Positions 1 through 7,964 of a stretch of 64,000 nucleotides of DNA are shown in pieces. Origin of the DNA: Gemmiger formicilis. GTDB taxonomy: Bacteria; Bacillota; Clostridia; Oscillospirales; Ruminococcaceae. The translations under genes and the position numbers were made by a program. Numbering within the stretch: the first letter of the stretch is position 1; every line of letters begins with the position of its first letter. Location: positions 248,001 through 312,000 of the forward strand of contig NZ_FUYF01000001.1 in NCBI RefSeq assembly GCF_900167555.1. The letters are read 5' to 3'. Under the pieces are notes generated by a model, which worked only from the letters and a program-made list of their open reading frames with translations, made no database searches and had not been told where the DNA came from.

Positions 1-197
1 GTGTGCAGGCCGCGCTGGACGAGCCTCTGCCCCCCGCAAAGCACGTATTTACGCACAAGATTTGGGAACTCGGCGGCTGGAAGGGCACCGCCCCTGCCTG
101 TGCTCTGCCCGACGGGTATGTCTGGGCCGCGCCGGAGGATTTGGCAGAGGTGTACCCCGTGCCGAATGCGTTCGGGGCGTATGTGAAGGCGAAGTGA
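1..197 (+). CDS. mutY: A/G-specific adenine glycosylase, C-terminal fragment (5' end outside window)
   Basis: Only about the last 64 residues are present, in the frame beginning at base 3 and ending with TGA at 195-197. The stretch KHVFTHKIWELGGW resembles the NUDIX-like C-terminal domain of MutY, where an 'HVFTH.xW' strand is characteristic; that domain recognises 8-oxoG opposite the mispaired adenine in base-excision repair. The glycosylase and iron-sulfur domains would lie upstream of the window, so the call rests on this tail alone. Another NUDIX-type protein ending the same way is the main alternative. No gene follows closely on this strand; about 490 bases of repeats separate it from rsmE. 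Confidence 0.62.
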   Translation, partial: VQAALDEPLPPAKHVFTHKIWELGGWKGTAPACALPDGYVWAAPEDLAEVYPVPNAFGAYVKAK

Positions 198-626
198 GGG
201 TGAGTTTCTCATGGCCATGAACGGCCAGAGCCCCTCAGACCTCGCGGGCTCGGCCAGCTCCCCACTTCGTGGGGCGCCTTTTTTCGCGGGCTCTGCTCGT
301 TTGCCGCTATGTATGACCTCCCGTGGGCTGTGCGCCAGCCACACACCTCCCCGGAGCGGTCAAGACCGCTCCCTACAAACCGGCCGTGAACGGCATTCCG
401 TAGGGAGGGGTCTTGACCCCTCCGCGCCCGTGTTCGCTTAGCGCCCGTAAAAAGGCAATAGAGCCGTAGGGGCCGCACATGTGCGGCCCGCAGCCTGCCC
501 GTCAGCACCCGTTCCAGGAAAGCCGCGGGCGGCATATATGCCGCCCCTACAAGCCATCCCGCAAACGCCCGCCTGCCTTATACGTCCCGGGTCGGGCATG
601 CCCGGCCCCTACAATACAACCAACAA
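198..626. repeat. Gene-free stretch filled with palindromic repeats (family D cluster)
   Basis: No ORF with a ribosome-binding site and a recognisable product is seen. Between about 345 and 612 there are several family D palindromes. Their cores are GGAGGGGTC-type around 350-420, GCCGCACATGTGCGGCCC at 469-488, GGCGGCATATATGCCGCCCC near 530-550, and GGGCATGCCCGGCCCC near 593-609. The core bases differ between copies but each remains self-complementary. Confidence 0.7.
222..300 (+). repeat. Family A repeat, left half only
   Basis: Carries the family A left arm (GCCCCTCAGACCTCGCGGGC, then a GCTCCCC...GGGGCGCC hairpin and a T-run) and loses similarity after the GCGGGC motif, so it looks truncated. 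The hairpin plus T-run could terminate the upstream mutY transcript. Confidence 0.6.
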
Positions 627-670
627 AAACAGGAGCATCACCACGCACGGTGACGCTCCTGTTCTTTTTT
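627..670. terminator. Bidirectional intrinsic terminator downstream of rsmE
   Basis: The stem AGGAGCATCACC / GGTGACGCTCCT around a short loop is flanked by T-runs on both strands, TTCTTTTTT on plus and TGTTTTTGTTGG on minus. On the minus strand it closes the prmA-rsmE transcript. Confidence 0.85.
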
Positions 671-691
671 ACATAGTATGGCTTGCTGCGG

Positions 692-1420
692 TTATTCCAA
701 ATTCCCGGTCAGCAGCATGACAGAGGTCAACGCGGCTAACGGTGCGGTCTCGCAGCGCAAAATGCGGGGGCCTAACCCTACGGTCACAGCCCCGGCGGCC
801 TTCGCGGCCTCGGCCTCCTCGACGGAGAAGCCGCCCTCGCTGCCGGTCACGATGGCAACGCGCTTGTACTGCCCGGGGTGCAGCACCTCCCGCAGGGGTG
901 CGCCGCCACCCTCGTAAAAGAACAGCACAACGTCGAAATCCGCAAATGCTTTGCAAACCGCGGCAAAATCGTTCAACGGCAGGGCCACGTGGGGCAGCAT
1001 GGCGCGGCCCGCCTGCTTGGCGGCCTCGGCGGCAATGCGGTTGTAGCGCTCGTTCTTGACATCCTCTTTTTTTGGCGTGGCTACGCAATACCGGCTGAAA
1101 AACGGCACGACCTCGGTCACGCCCAGCTCGACGCTGTGGCGGATGACCTCCTCCAGCTTGCCCGCCTTGGGGTAGCCCGCAAACAGCGTCACGGCGCAGT
1201 CCGGCTCGGCCTTGCTCGTCGTGCCGTCGGTGACGGAAAACTCCACCCGCCCCGGCTCGATGGCCGTGACCGTGCCGAGGTATTCCAGCCCGTCCGGCCC
1301 GCAGAGCACGACCTCCTCACCGATTCTGGCGCGCATGACGTCGGCCAGATGGTGGGCGTCGCTGCCGGTCAGCGCGGCGCGGCCATCGGCCAGCTCCCGC
1401 GTAAAATAACGATGCGGCAT
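692..1420 (-). CDS. rsmE: 16S rRNA (uracil-1498-N3)-methyltransferase RsmE
   Basis: The 242-residue length is normal for RsmE, a SPOUT-family methyltransferase that uses SAM to methylate U1498 of 16S rRNA in the small subunit. It starts MPHRYFTREL. Residues 1-70 are the PUA-like RNA-binding barrel. The C-terminal SPOUT knot is visible as VTGSEGGFS followed by LGPRILRCETAPLAAL; the family usually has RTET where this protein has RCET. The start lies three bases after the prmA stop, so the two rRNA/ribosome-modifying methyltransferases are one transcription unit, the common Firmicute order. A strong terminator follows at 627-670. Confidence 0.95.
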   Translation of the reverse strand: MPHRYFTRELADGRAALTGSDAHHLADVMRARIGEEVVLCGPDGLEYLGTVTAIEPGRVEFSVTDGTTSKAEPDCAVTLFAGYPKAGKLEEVIRHSVELGVTEVVPFFSRYCVATPKKEDVKNERYNRIAAEAAKQAGRAMLPHVALPLNDFAAVCKAFADFDVVLFFYEGGGAPLREVLHPGQYKRVAIVTGSEGGFSVEEAEAAKAAGAVTVGLGPRILRCETAPLAALTSVMLLTGNLE

Positions 1421-1423
1421 AGA

Positions 1424-2344
1424 TCAAGCCTCTTTCTTTTCGCAGATGATGCAGACCCAGCCGCGCTTCTCCTTGACCTCGACAGGCTCGAGACCTGCGG
1501 CCTTCAGCCCGGCCAGCACCTCGTCCTTGCGCTCGTCGATGATGCCGCTGGCGATGAACCGTGCGCCCGGGGCCATGAGCACCGGCACATGCGGGGCCAG
1601 CGACAGGATGGCAGCCGCCACGATGTTGGCCGTGATGATGTTGTACTGGCCGCTGGCCTTGTCGGACAGGTCGCCGACGAGGACTTTAAAACGGTCCGCC
1701 ACGCCGTTGCGCGCGGCGTTCTCGCCCGCGGTGCGCACGCACATGGGGTCGATGTCCACGCCCTCGGCGGAGTCTGCGCCTAATTTCAGCGCGGCAATGG
1801 CCAGAATGCCGGAGCCGGTGCCGATGTCGAGCACGCGCTCCCCGCCCTTGACAAGGCTGTCCAGCGTCTCGAGGCAGAGCGAGGTCGTCTCATGCGTGCC
1901 GGTGCCAAAGGCCATGCCGGGGTCCATGACGATCCTGATGCGGTCCGTCCGGTAATCCTCCCAGCCGGGCACGATGGCGAGGCGCTCGCCGATGTCCATG
2001 GCGTGGTAGTACTTCTTCCAGGCGTTCTGCCAGTCCTCCTGCTCGACGCCGGTGGTGTTGAGCTGGTAGCCGATGCCGCTGTTTTTCAGCCGCTCCTCAA
2101 ACAGGGGCAGCACCTCGGCGGGGTTCTCGTCAGGGGCAAGGTACATGTGTACGATCACGATGTCACGCGGTTTGTCCAGCAGGTCTTGTTCAATTAAATC
2201 AACGTGGGCGATCTCCCACGCCTGCTGCTCCAGGTCGCTGTAGTCCTCAATATAAATGCCGCCGTTGGCAACCATCGTTGCGATGGCTTCGGCAGTGTCG
2301 GCGTCGCGCTTGGCGACGGTGATGCTGATGTCAGTCCATTCCAT
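1424..2344 (-). CDS. prmA: Ribosomal protein L11 methyltransferase
   Basis: This 306-residue protein trimethylates ribosomal protein L11 using SAM. The N-terminal substrate-binding part begins MEWTDISITV. The class I methyltransferase core shows DPGMAFGTGTHETT, then motif I VLDIGTGSGILAIAA, and ITANIV. The open frame continues upstream to 2581, but that stretch is palindromic repeat DNA. The ATG at 2344 has AAAGGAG eight bases upstream and begins the conserved protein. It is transcribed first in the prmA-rsmE operon from a promoter near 2553-2581, so the mRNA leader contains a family D repeat cluster. Confidence 0.96.
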   Translation of the reverse strand: MEWTDISITVAKRDADTAEAIATMVANGGIYIEDYSDLEQQAWEIAHVDLIEQDLLDKPRDIVIVHMYLAPDENPAEVLPLFEERLKNSGIGYQLNTTGVEQEDWQNAWKKYYHAMDIGERLAIVPGWEDYRTDRIRIVMDPGMAFGTGTHETTSLCLETLDSLVKGGERVLDIGTGSGILAIAALKLGADSAEGVDIDPMCVRTAGENAARNGVADRFKVLVGDLSDKASGQYNIITANIVAAAILSLAPHVPVLMAPGARFIASGIIDERKDEVLAGLKAAGLEPVEVKEKRGWVCIICEKKEA

Positions 2345-2365
2345 GTGGGTGGCTCCTTTATAAAT

Positions 2366-2526
2366 TGCTTGCGGGCGCATACGGAATGCGCCCCTACGAA
2401 TAACGGGCGCGTTGCAGGGGCGGCCAATGGCCGCCCGCGGAACGCGGTGGCTGCCGCAATGTGCCTGCGGGCGGGCAATGCCCGCCCCTACATGCCCGTA
2501 GGGGCGGATCCCATATCCGCCCGAGA
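2366..2526. repeat. Family D repeat cluster between prmA and its promoter
   Basis: Several linked palindromic units: GCGGGCGCATACGGAATGCG near 2368-2395, a GGCGGCCAATGGCCGCCCG-type core near 2415-2440, a GGGCGGGCAATGCCCGCCCC-type core near 2468-2490, and GGGGCGGATCCCATATCCGC near 2500-2520. They fall in the transcribed leader of prmA. Confidence 0.75.
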
Positions 2527-2552
2527 ACTGCGCCATAACCCCATTTTTACCT

Positions 2553-2581
2553 ATTATACCGTATTTTCCCCCATAATTCAA
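2553..2581 (-). promoter_or_regulatory. Predicted promoter of prmA-rsmE
   Basis: On the minus strand TTGAAT (2576-2581) and TATAAT (2553-2558) are separated by 17 bases. About 200 bases of leader carrying the repeat cluster lie between it and the prmA start. Confidence 0.6.
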
Positions 2582-2602
2582 TCACAGAAAGGAGAAATCC
2601 CT

Positions 2603-3172
2603 ATGCAAATCACACGCTTGTCTGCTGCTGAATGTGAGGACCTCTACCGCTCTGCCCTGCCGCGGGATTTCCCTGCCGCCGAGCTGAAGCCGTTTGCCGA
2701 GATCCAACGCCTGCTGGAGTCCGGCGTCTACGAGCCGCTCCTTCTGACCGATGACGCGGGCGCACGGCTGGCCTATGCGTGGCAGGTCGTGCTGCCGGGC
2801 CAGCGCACGGCGCTGCTGGACTACTTTGCCGTGCGGTACGACCTGCGCGGCAGCGGCGTGGGCACGGCGGCGCTGGGGCTGGTCCGGGACTACGATGCCA
2901 TGCGGGTACACGACCTGGTGCTGGAATGTGAGCACCCCGCCGAGGCTCCCGACCCGTCCACCGCGCGGCGGCGCATTGGGTTTTACCTGCGGGCAGGCGC
3001 GCGGGCCACGGCGCTGGAAAGCCGGGTGTTCGGCACGCGGTACGCCGTGCTGGCCCTGCCCTGCGGTGGTACGGTCCCCGACGCGGTGCTTTGCAAAGAG
3101 CTGCGCACGCTGTACAAGGTCATGGTGCCGCACCCGTATTATCGCGGGCAGGTCATATTTTACGGCAGCTAG
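2603..3172 (+). CDS. GNAT-family N-acetyltransferase
   Basis: This 189-residue protein starts at the ATG after AGAAAGGAG. The middle shows the GNAT core: strand LLDYFAVRYDLRG, then the acetyl-CoA loop GSGVGTAALGLVRDY (about residues 90-104), and LVLECEHP. The substrate is not predictable. Its stop is 35 bases before spoVAC, with no terminator between, so it may be the first gene of a GNAT-spoVACDE unit; a sporulation link is inference only. The frame is open far upstream through repeat DNA, but nothing there supports a longer protein. Confidence 0.8.
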   Translation: MQITRLSAAECEDLYRSALPRDFPAAELKPFAEIQRLLESGVYEPLLLTDDAGARLAYAWQVVLPGQRTALLDYFAVRYDLRGSGVGTAALGLVRDYDAMRVHDLVLECEHPAEAPDPSTARRRIGFYLRAGARATALESRVFGTRYAVLALPCGGTVPDAVLCKELRTLYKVMVPHPYYRGQVIFYGS

Positions 3173-3207
3173 GCACATACTACCCCCAAAAAGGGGAGGA
3201 ATGAAAT

Positions 3208-3651
3208 GTGAAACTGGATCCCAGGCAATATGATGAGATGGTCAGCCGCGCGTCGCCGCCGTCGCCCGTGGTGCGGGACTGCGCGTGGGCGTTTTTGGTC
3301 GGCGGGGCCATCTGCACCCTCGGCGAGGCACTGCGGCAATTTTTCCTGATTTGGTACGACAAAACGCTGGCGGGCACGCTGACGAGCATTGCGCTGATTT
3401 TTCTGTCCGCCATTTTCACACTGCCGGGCTGGTACCAAAAGCTGGCCGCCAAGGCGGGCGCGGGGACGCTGGTGCCCATTACAGGGTTTGCAAACTCCGT
3501 CGTCAGCCCGGCGATTGAATTCAAGGCCGAGGGCTGGGTGACCGGTGTAGGCGCGAGGATTTTCGGTATCGCGGGGCCGGTCATCGCGTTTGGGACGCTG
3601 GCCAGCTTTGTGTGGGGCGTGCTCTACTGGCTGCTGGGAAAGGTGGGGTGA
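3208..3651 (+). CDS. spoVAC: Stage V sporulation protein AC
   Basis: This 147-residue polytopic membrane protein matches SpoVAC from its start KLDPRQYDEMVSRASPPSPV through WAFLVGGAICTLGEALRQFF. SpoVA proteins sit in the spore inner membrane and move Ca-dipicolinic acid in during sporulation and out during germination; SpoVAC behaves as a mechanosensitive channel in Bacillus. GTG is taken as start because AAGGGGAGGA lies 8 bases upstream and the protein aligns from there. spoVAD follows after 3 bases. Confidence 0.95.
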   Translation: MKLDPRQYDEMVSRASPPSPVVRDCAWAFLVGGAICTLGEALRQFFLIWYDKTLAGTLTSIALIFLSAIFTLPGWYQKLAAKAGAGTLVPITGFANSVVSPAIEFKAEGWVTGVGARIFGIAGPVIAFGTLASFVWGVLYWLLGKVG

Positions 3652-3654
3652 CCG

Positions 3655-4671
3655 ATGACGCGCAGAGGCGATACCCTGCTGTTTGACGCGCCGCCCACCG
3701 TGGCGGCCTGGGCCGCGGCAGGCGGCAAAAAGGAGAGCGAGGGCCCGCTGGCGTCGGCCTTTGACTTTGTGACGCAGGACGCGGCTTTTGGCGAGCAGGG
3801 CTGCGAAAACTGGGAGCAGGCCGAAAGCCTCTTGCAGCGCAAGGCCGTGGAGCTCTGTCTGCGCAAGGCGGATATTCCGCGTTCCAAAGTCGATATTGCG
3901 TTTGCGGGCGACCTGCAGGCCCAGTGTACGGCCAGCAACTACACGATGCGGGAACTGGGCATCCCGTTTGCGGGCATCTACGGCGCGTGCTCGACCATGG
4001 CGGAGACGCTGGGCCTTGCCGCGGTGTTTGCGGCGGGCGGCATGGCCGAGCGGGTCCTGGCGCTGACAAGCAGCCATTTTTGCGCGGCAGAGCGACAATT
4101 CCGCACGCCGCTGGAGTACGGTGCCAAGCGCACCCCCACGGCCCAGTGGACAGCCACCGCCGCGGGGGCCTGCCTGGTGCGGGCGCACGGCAGCGCGGGC
4201 GTGCCGGTGCTGTCGGTGACGTTTGGCCGCGTGCAGGATTTTGCGGTGCATGACATCAACAACATGGGTGCGGCGATGATGCCTGCGGCAGCCTCGACGC
4301 TGCTGCGCTATTTTTCGGCCACAGGGACAAGCCCGCAGGACTTTGACGCGATCTTTACGGGCGATTTGGGCGAGGTCGGTACGGCACTTCTGCATGAGCA
4401 GATGGCCAAAGAGGGGCTGCCGCTGGACAACCATAAGGACTGCGGCTGCTTATTATATGATACAAACAGTCAGAATGTACAGGCGGGCGGCAGCGGGGCT
4501 GGATGCAGTGCGGCGGTGCTGTGCGGGAAGATCCTGCCGATGCTGGCCGCGGGGCAGCTGCGCCGCGTGCTGTTTCTGGCAACGGGTGCGCTGATGAGCC
4601 AGACCACGTTTTTGCAGGGGGAGAGCATCCCGGGCATCGCCCACTGTGTCGAGCTGGGAGGTGCGGTATGA
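3655..4671 (+). CDS. spoVAD: Stage V sporulation protein AD
   Basis: This 338-residue protein has the thiolase-like fold of SpoVAD, the dipicolinic-acid-binding subunit of the SpoVA complex at the spore inner membrane. Family landmarks are the ENWEQAES segment, KVDIAFAGDLQAQCTASNYTMR, and GIYGACSTMAET around the former thiolase cysteine site. The C-terminal part has NVQAGGSGAGCSA. Its TGA overlaps the ATG of spoVAE, which suggests translational coupling. The trio C-D-E without spoVAA/AB is the set usually found in Clostridia. Confidence 0.95.
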   Translation: MTRRGDTLLFDAPPTVAAWAAAGGKKESEGPLASAFDFVTQDAAFGEQGCENWEQAESLLQRKAVELCLRKADIPRSKVDIAFAGDLQAQCTASNYTMRELGIPFAGIYGACSTMAETLGLAAVFAAGGMAERVLALTSSHFCAAERQFRTPLEYGAKRTPTAQWTATAAGACLVRAHGSAGVPVLSVTFGRVQDFAVHDINNMGAAMMPAAASTLLRYFSATGTSPQDFDAIFTGDLGEVGTALLHEQMAKEGLPLDNHKDCGCLLYDTNSQNVQAGGSGAGCSAAVLCGKILPMLAAGQLRRVLFLATGALMSQTTFLQGESIPGIAHCVELGGAV

Positions 4672-5024
4672 GTTACGTCTGGGCGTTTGTGGTCGGCGGC
4701 GCGATCTGCGTCGTAGGGCAGCTTTTTATTGATTACACGAAGCTCTCCCCTGCCCGGATCCTGACCGGGTATGTCGTGGCGGGCGTAATCTTAAGCGCTG
4801 TCGGGCTGTACAAGCCGCTGGCGGATTTTGCCGGGGCGGGGGCCAGCGTGCCGCTGCTGGGGTTCGGGCATTTATTGGCCCAGGGCGTGCAGAATGCCGT
4901 GGACGAGTGCGGCCTGCCCGGTGCGTTTACCGGCGGCCTGACGGCGGCGTCCGGCGGCATAGCGGCCAGCCTGATTTTTGGCGTGCTGGCTGCACTGGTG
5001 GGAAAAAGTAAAGATCAGAACTGA
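4668..5024 (+). CDS. spoVAE: Stage V sporulation protein AE
   Basis: This 118-residue membrane protein starts MSYVWAFVVGGAICVVGQLFIDYTKLSPARILTG in matching pieces typical of SpoVAE(b). It is predicted to have three to four membrane segments and to act with SpoVAC and SpoVAD in dipicolinate transport. The ATG overlaps the spoVAD stop by four bases (ATGA). The frame is open further upstream inside spoVAD, but the short start is the family start. A repeat and a strong terminator follow. Confidence 0.94.
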   Translation: MSYVWAFVVGGAICVVGQLFIDYTKLSPARILTGYVVAGVILSAVGLYKPLADFAGAGASVPLLGFGHLLAQGVQNAVDECGLPGAFTGGLTAASGGIAASLIFGVLAALVGKSKDQN

Positions 5025-5044
5025 GTGAGGAGTCAGGAGCGGAC

Positions 5045-5164
5045 GCCGCCCCCCTGAGAGGGGCAGACTTCCGGCGGCAACCCGCTGCCGGGCCATAATG
5101 GCACGGTTTCCCCTCATCAGTCAGCGGGCGGGGCCGCTGACAGCTTCCCCCGAGGGGGAAGCCA
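5045..5164. repeat. Family B repeat
   Basis: Degenerate copy with CCCCTGAGAGGGGC, CCCCTCATCAGTCAGCGG, CCGCTGACAGCTTCCCCC and GGGGGAAGCC elements. The family forms long imperfect hairpins and recurs near 11851, 12064, 21535, 43838 and 57525. Confidence 0.65.
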
Positions 5165-5172
5165 TTCAAACA

Positions 5173-5221
5173 AAAAACAGGGATGCAGATTTCGGTCTGC
5201 ATCCCTGTTTCTATATTGTTT
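5173..5221. terminator. Bidirectional terminator between spoVAE and htrA
   Basis: A perfect 15-bp stem (AAACAGGGATGCAGA with its complement, 5175-5210) closes a six-base loop. Convergent genes end on either side; A/T-rich tails occur on both strands. Confidence 0.85.
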
Positions 5222-6673
5222 TTACTGTGCGCTGGACCCAAGCGTAACAGCCAGCGTCAGCACCTTGCCGTCGCGCTCGACCTGGAGGTTGACGGTGTCG
5301 CTGATGCTCTTGTCCTTCAGGTAATTCTTCAACGCGGAGGAATCACTGACGGCGGTGTCATCGACGGCCAGCACGCGGTCACCCGCCTGTACACCGGCGG
5401 CGTCGGCACCGCTGCCCTTTGTGACTTCGACAACGTAGACGCCCATTGTGGAGACACCCAGCTGCTGGGCGGTCTGGGCGTCGGTCACATCCATGATCTT
5501 GACGCCCAGCGCGGGACGAGCCACGCTGCCGTTCTCGATCAGCTGCCGGCCGATCTCCATGGCTGTGTTGATGGGGATCGCAAAGCCGATGCCCTCGGCC
5601 TCACTGTAGCTGGACTTGGCATTGACAATGCCGATCAGCTCGCCGTTCGCATTGAACAGGCCGCCGCCGGAGTTGCCCGGACTGATGGACGCATCGGTCT
5701 GAATCAGCGTCATATCGTTGTTTTGCACGGTGACCTGACGGTTCAGCGCACTGACGATGCCATCGGTGACAGTGTTGGACAGCGTGCCCAGCGGGTTGCC
5801 GACGGCGACGGCGACCTCGCCCACGGCCAGGGCGTCACTGTCGCCGATGACTGCCGGGGTCAGGCCCGTAGCATCAATTTTCAGCACCGCGATGTCGGAG
5901 GTGGAATCCTGACCGACGACGGTGGCGTCGTAGCTCTCGTCGCTGCCGTTCAGCTGCACCTTTACGCTGGTCGCGCCGCTGACGACGTGGGCGCAGGTCA
6001 GGATGTAGCCGTCCTGGCTGATGATGACGCCGGAACCGGCACCGCTCTGGACGTAGTAGCCGCCGAACCAGGTCTGGCTGCTGCTCATCTGCTCGGTGGT
6101 GATGGCGACAACGCTGGGCGAGACGACAGACGCGATCTGCTGCACGCTCATGCTTGTGCCATCGGTGCTGCCTGCGGCGGTGGCATCCGTGCTGCGCTCT
6201 ACCTGCTGGACGACCACCTGGTTGCCTGTCAGGCCCGCACGGCTGGCGACCACAGCGCCGCCCAGACCGCCGCCGAAGCCCAGCGCAGCCACGCCGACGC
6301 AGGCCAGCACGCGGAGCAGGACCTTGCTGCCCTTTTTCTTCTGGGGCACGGGGGGCTGCTGCGGGGCGCTGGAATAGCTGTAGCCGTTGTAGCCGCCGTT
6401 ATTGCCATTGCCGCCGCTGAAGCTGCTGGTGTAGCCGTTGGAATCCTGCTGGGGATTCTGGCCGGACGTGCTGCCGGAATTGTAGGAAGAATAATCTGTG
6501 CGCGCCGTGTTGGCAGTGTTGGCACCGCTGGAGCCTACGTTGGGGTAGCTGCTCTGTTGGGGCTGCTGGTTCTGCGCGGGGGCGCTCTGCTCGGGCTGCG
6601 GGTTCTGGCCGTTCGGCTGACCGCTGCCGGATGTATTGTTATAGAGACCGGAGTAATCGTATTCGTTGCTCAT
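5222..6673 (-). CDS. htrA: HtrA/DegP-like membrane-anchored serine protease
   Basis: This 483-residue envelope quality-control protease has an S/G/N/Q-rich disordered cytoplasmic N-terminus (1-115), basic KKKGSK and a single membrane segment (about 118-145). The trypsin-like domain has the triad His229 (TCAHVVSG), Asp260 (DIAVLKID) and Ser335 (GNSGGGLF). One PDZ domain occupies about 388-475 (GVYVVEVTKGSGADAAGVQAGD). This is the usual HtrA layout of Gram-positive bacteria, with the protease on the outer face. The start ATG has GAAAGGAG upstream. It converges with spoVAE. Confidence 0.95.
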   Translation of the reverse strand: MSNEYDYSGLYNNTSGSGQPNGQNPQPEQSAPAQNQQPQQSSYPNVGSSGANTANTARTDYSSYNSGSTSGQNPQQDSNGYTSSFSGGNGNNGGYNGYSYSSAPQQPPVPQKKKGSKVLLRVLACVGVAALGFGGGLGGAVVASRAGLTGNQVVVQQVERSTDATAAGSTDGTSMSVQQIASVVSPSVVAITTEQMSSSQTWFGGYYVQSGAGSGVIISQDGYILTCAHVVSGATSVKVQLNGSDESYDATVVGQDSTSDIAVLKIDATGLTPAVIGDSDALAVGEVAVAVGNPLGTLSNTVTDGIVSALNRQVTVQNNDMTLIQTDASISPGNSGGGLFNANGELIGIVNAKSSYSEAEGIGFAIPINTAMEIGRQLIENGSVARPALGVKIMDVTDAQTAQQLGVSTMGVYVVEVTKGSGADAAGVQAGDRVLAVDDTAVSDSSALKNYLKDKSISDTVNLQVERDGKVLTLAVTLGSSAQ

Positions 6674-6789
6674 AGTGGTCGTCTCCTTTCGCTTTCTATG
6701 CCTACAGTATACAGGCTAATTGTGAAATAGGTTTCGTCAGAGAGTGAAAAGTATGTGAAAAACGGTGAAGATTATGACAATTTGCAGCG

Positions 6790-6818
6790 TTGCGCCGCAC
6801 AATAAAATATGATATAAT
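6790..6818 (+). promoter_or_regulatory. Predicted promoter of the Ntn-hydrolase gene
   Basis: TTGCGC (6790-6795) and TATAAT (6813-6818) with 17-base spacing, 35 bases before the start codon, in an AT-rich gap between divergent genes. Confidence 0.65.
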
Positions 6819-6853
6819 CAAATCATAAAACACATATAAAGGAGGCGTTTTCT

Positions 6854-7960
6854 ATGAAAAGGATGTTAAAGCGTATTTTGGTTGTGCTTCTGGTATTGAT
6901 CCTGCTGGCAGTGGCGGGCTTCGGCGTGCTGTACGCCGGGCGGCTGCGCACGGTAAACAGCATAGAGCAGATCACCGCGTATGACGACTATAACCTTTAC
7001 CGCATGGATGTCACGTATGATTATTCCATCGACGATGTCATCAACTACGGCATCACCGACAACCAGTCGATGATCGACGCGATTTTAAAGGAAACGCTTC
7101 CCCTGCTGCCGGTCCGCATGAAAGCCCCGAACTATGGATGCAGCGCCTTTGCGACAGTGTCCGATGGGAATATCCTGATGGGCCGCAACTATGATTTCAA
7201 GCGCGACACCTCGGCCATGCTGGTTTATTGTACGCCGAAGGACGGCTACAAATCCGTGGCGCTGGCCGCGCTGGATAATATCTCGGCCAACCAGCCGGAC
7301 ATATCCATGGCGAAAAAGCTCGCCTGCCTGACCGCTCCGTTCATCTGTCTGGACGGCATGAATGAAAAGGGTGTTTCCATCGCGGTGCTGACGCTGGACA
7401 GCGAGCCGGTCAACCAGAGCACCGGCAAGCAGAAGATTTTTACCACCCTTGCTATCCGTCTGGTGCTGGACCGCGCCGCCACGACGCAGGAGGCCGTTGA
7501 CCTGCTGGACAGCTACGATATGTTTGCGACCTCCGGGCGGGACTACCACTTCTTTGTCGTTGATGCAAGCGGCGATGCCCGCGTGCTGGAATATGACCCG
7601 GAGCAGGAGGGCCGCCCGCTGCGCTGGACGGCGATGCAGGCCATCACGAATTTTTACGGCTGCTATGCCTACATGGTGCAGCCAAACCAGAGAAATGGCA
7701 TCTACGGCCACGGAAAAGAGCGCTATGACGCTATTATGGAAGTGCTGGCAATGCGCGATCCCGACGGGGATATTCCTGCGGATATCGCATGGAAGGCGTT
7801 GCAGGCAGCCGCCCAGGACCCCAGCCCCAACGATGTGACCAGCAACACCCAGTGGTCGCTGGTCTATGACGACACCGACCTGACCGCGCAGATCGTCATC
7901 CGCCGCAAATGGGGCGACGTGATACACTACGACCTGAACACCAACGAAATCGACGGGTAA
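6854..7960 (+). CDS. Membrane-anchored linear amide C-N hydrolase (choloylglycine hydrolase / C45-like Ntn hydrolase)
   Basis: This 368-residue protein begins with a basic stretch and one membrane segment (residues 8-28), so the rest should lie outside the membrane. At residue 96 the sequence NYGCSAFA precedes GNILMGRNYDF. This is the pattern around the catalytic cysteine and the GRN.D motif of choloylglycine hydrolases and acyltransferase-type C45 peptidases. In those families the Cys becomes the N-terminal nucleophile after maturation, so cleavage before Cys96 would be needed here. Substrate (bile acid amide, penicillin, N-acyl amino acid) cannot be told. The downstream gene starts four bases later. 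AAAGGAGG precedes the start. Confidence 0.8.
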   Translation: MKRMLKRILVVLLVLILLAVAGFGVLYAGRLRTVNSIEQITAYDDYNLYRMDVTYDYSIDDVINYGITDNQSMIDAILKETLPLLPVRMKAPNYGCSAFATVSDGNILMGRNYDFKRDTSAMLVYCTPKDGYKSVALAALDNISANQPDISMAKKLACLTAPFICLDGMNEKGVSIAVLTLDSEPVNQSTGKQKIFTTLAIRLVLDRAATTQEAVDLLDSYDMFATSGRDYHFFVVDASGDARVLEYDPEQEGRPLRWTAMQAITNFYGCYAYMVQPNQRNGIYGHGKERYDAIMEVLAMRDPDGDIPADIAWKALQAAAQDPSPNDVTSNTQWSLVYDDTDLTAQIVIRRKWGDVIHYDLNTNEIDG

Positions 7961-7964
7961 TGCT

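Noticed and set aside
455-612. CRISPR array
   Set aside because: Repeats are irregularly spaced, differ in core sequence and have no unique equal-length spacers; no cas genes are present.
2345-2581. Longer N-terminus for PrmA (385 residues)
   Set aside because: The extra codons are family D repeats and overlap the promoter; MEWTDISITV with AAAGGAG is the family start.
5183-6730. 515-residue plus-strand frame opposite htrA
   Set aside because: Antisense shadow of a clear HtrA gene; starts inside the spoVAE terminator.
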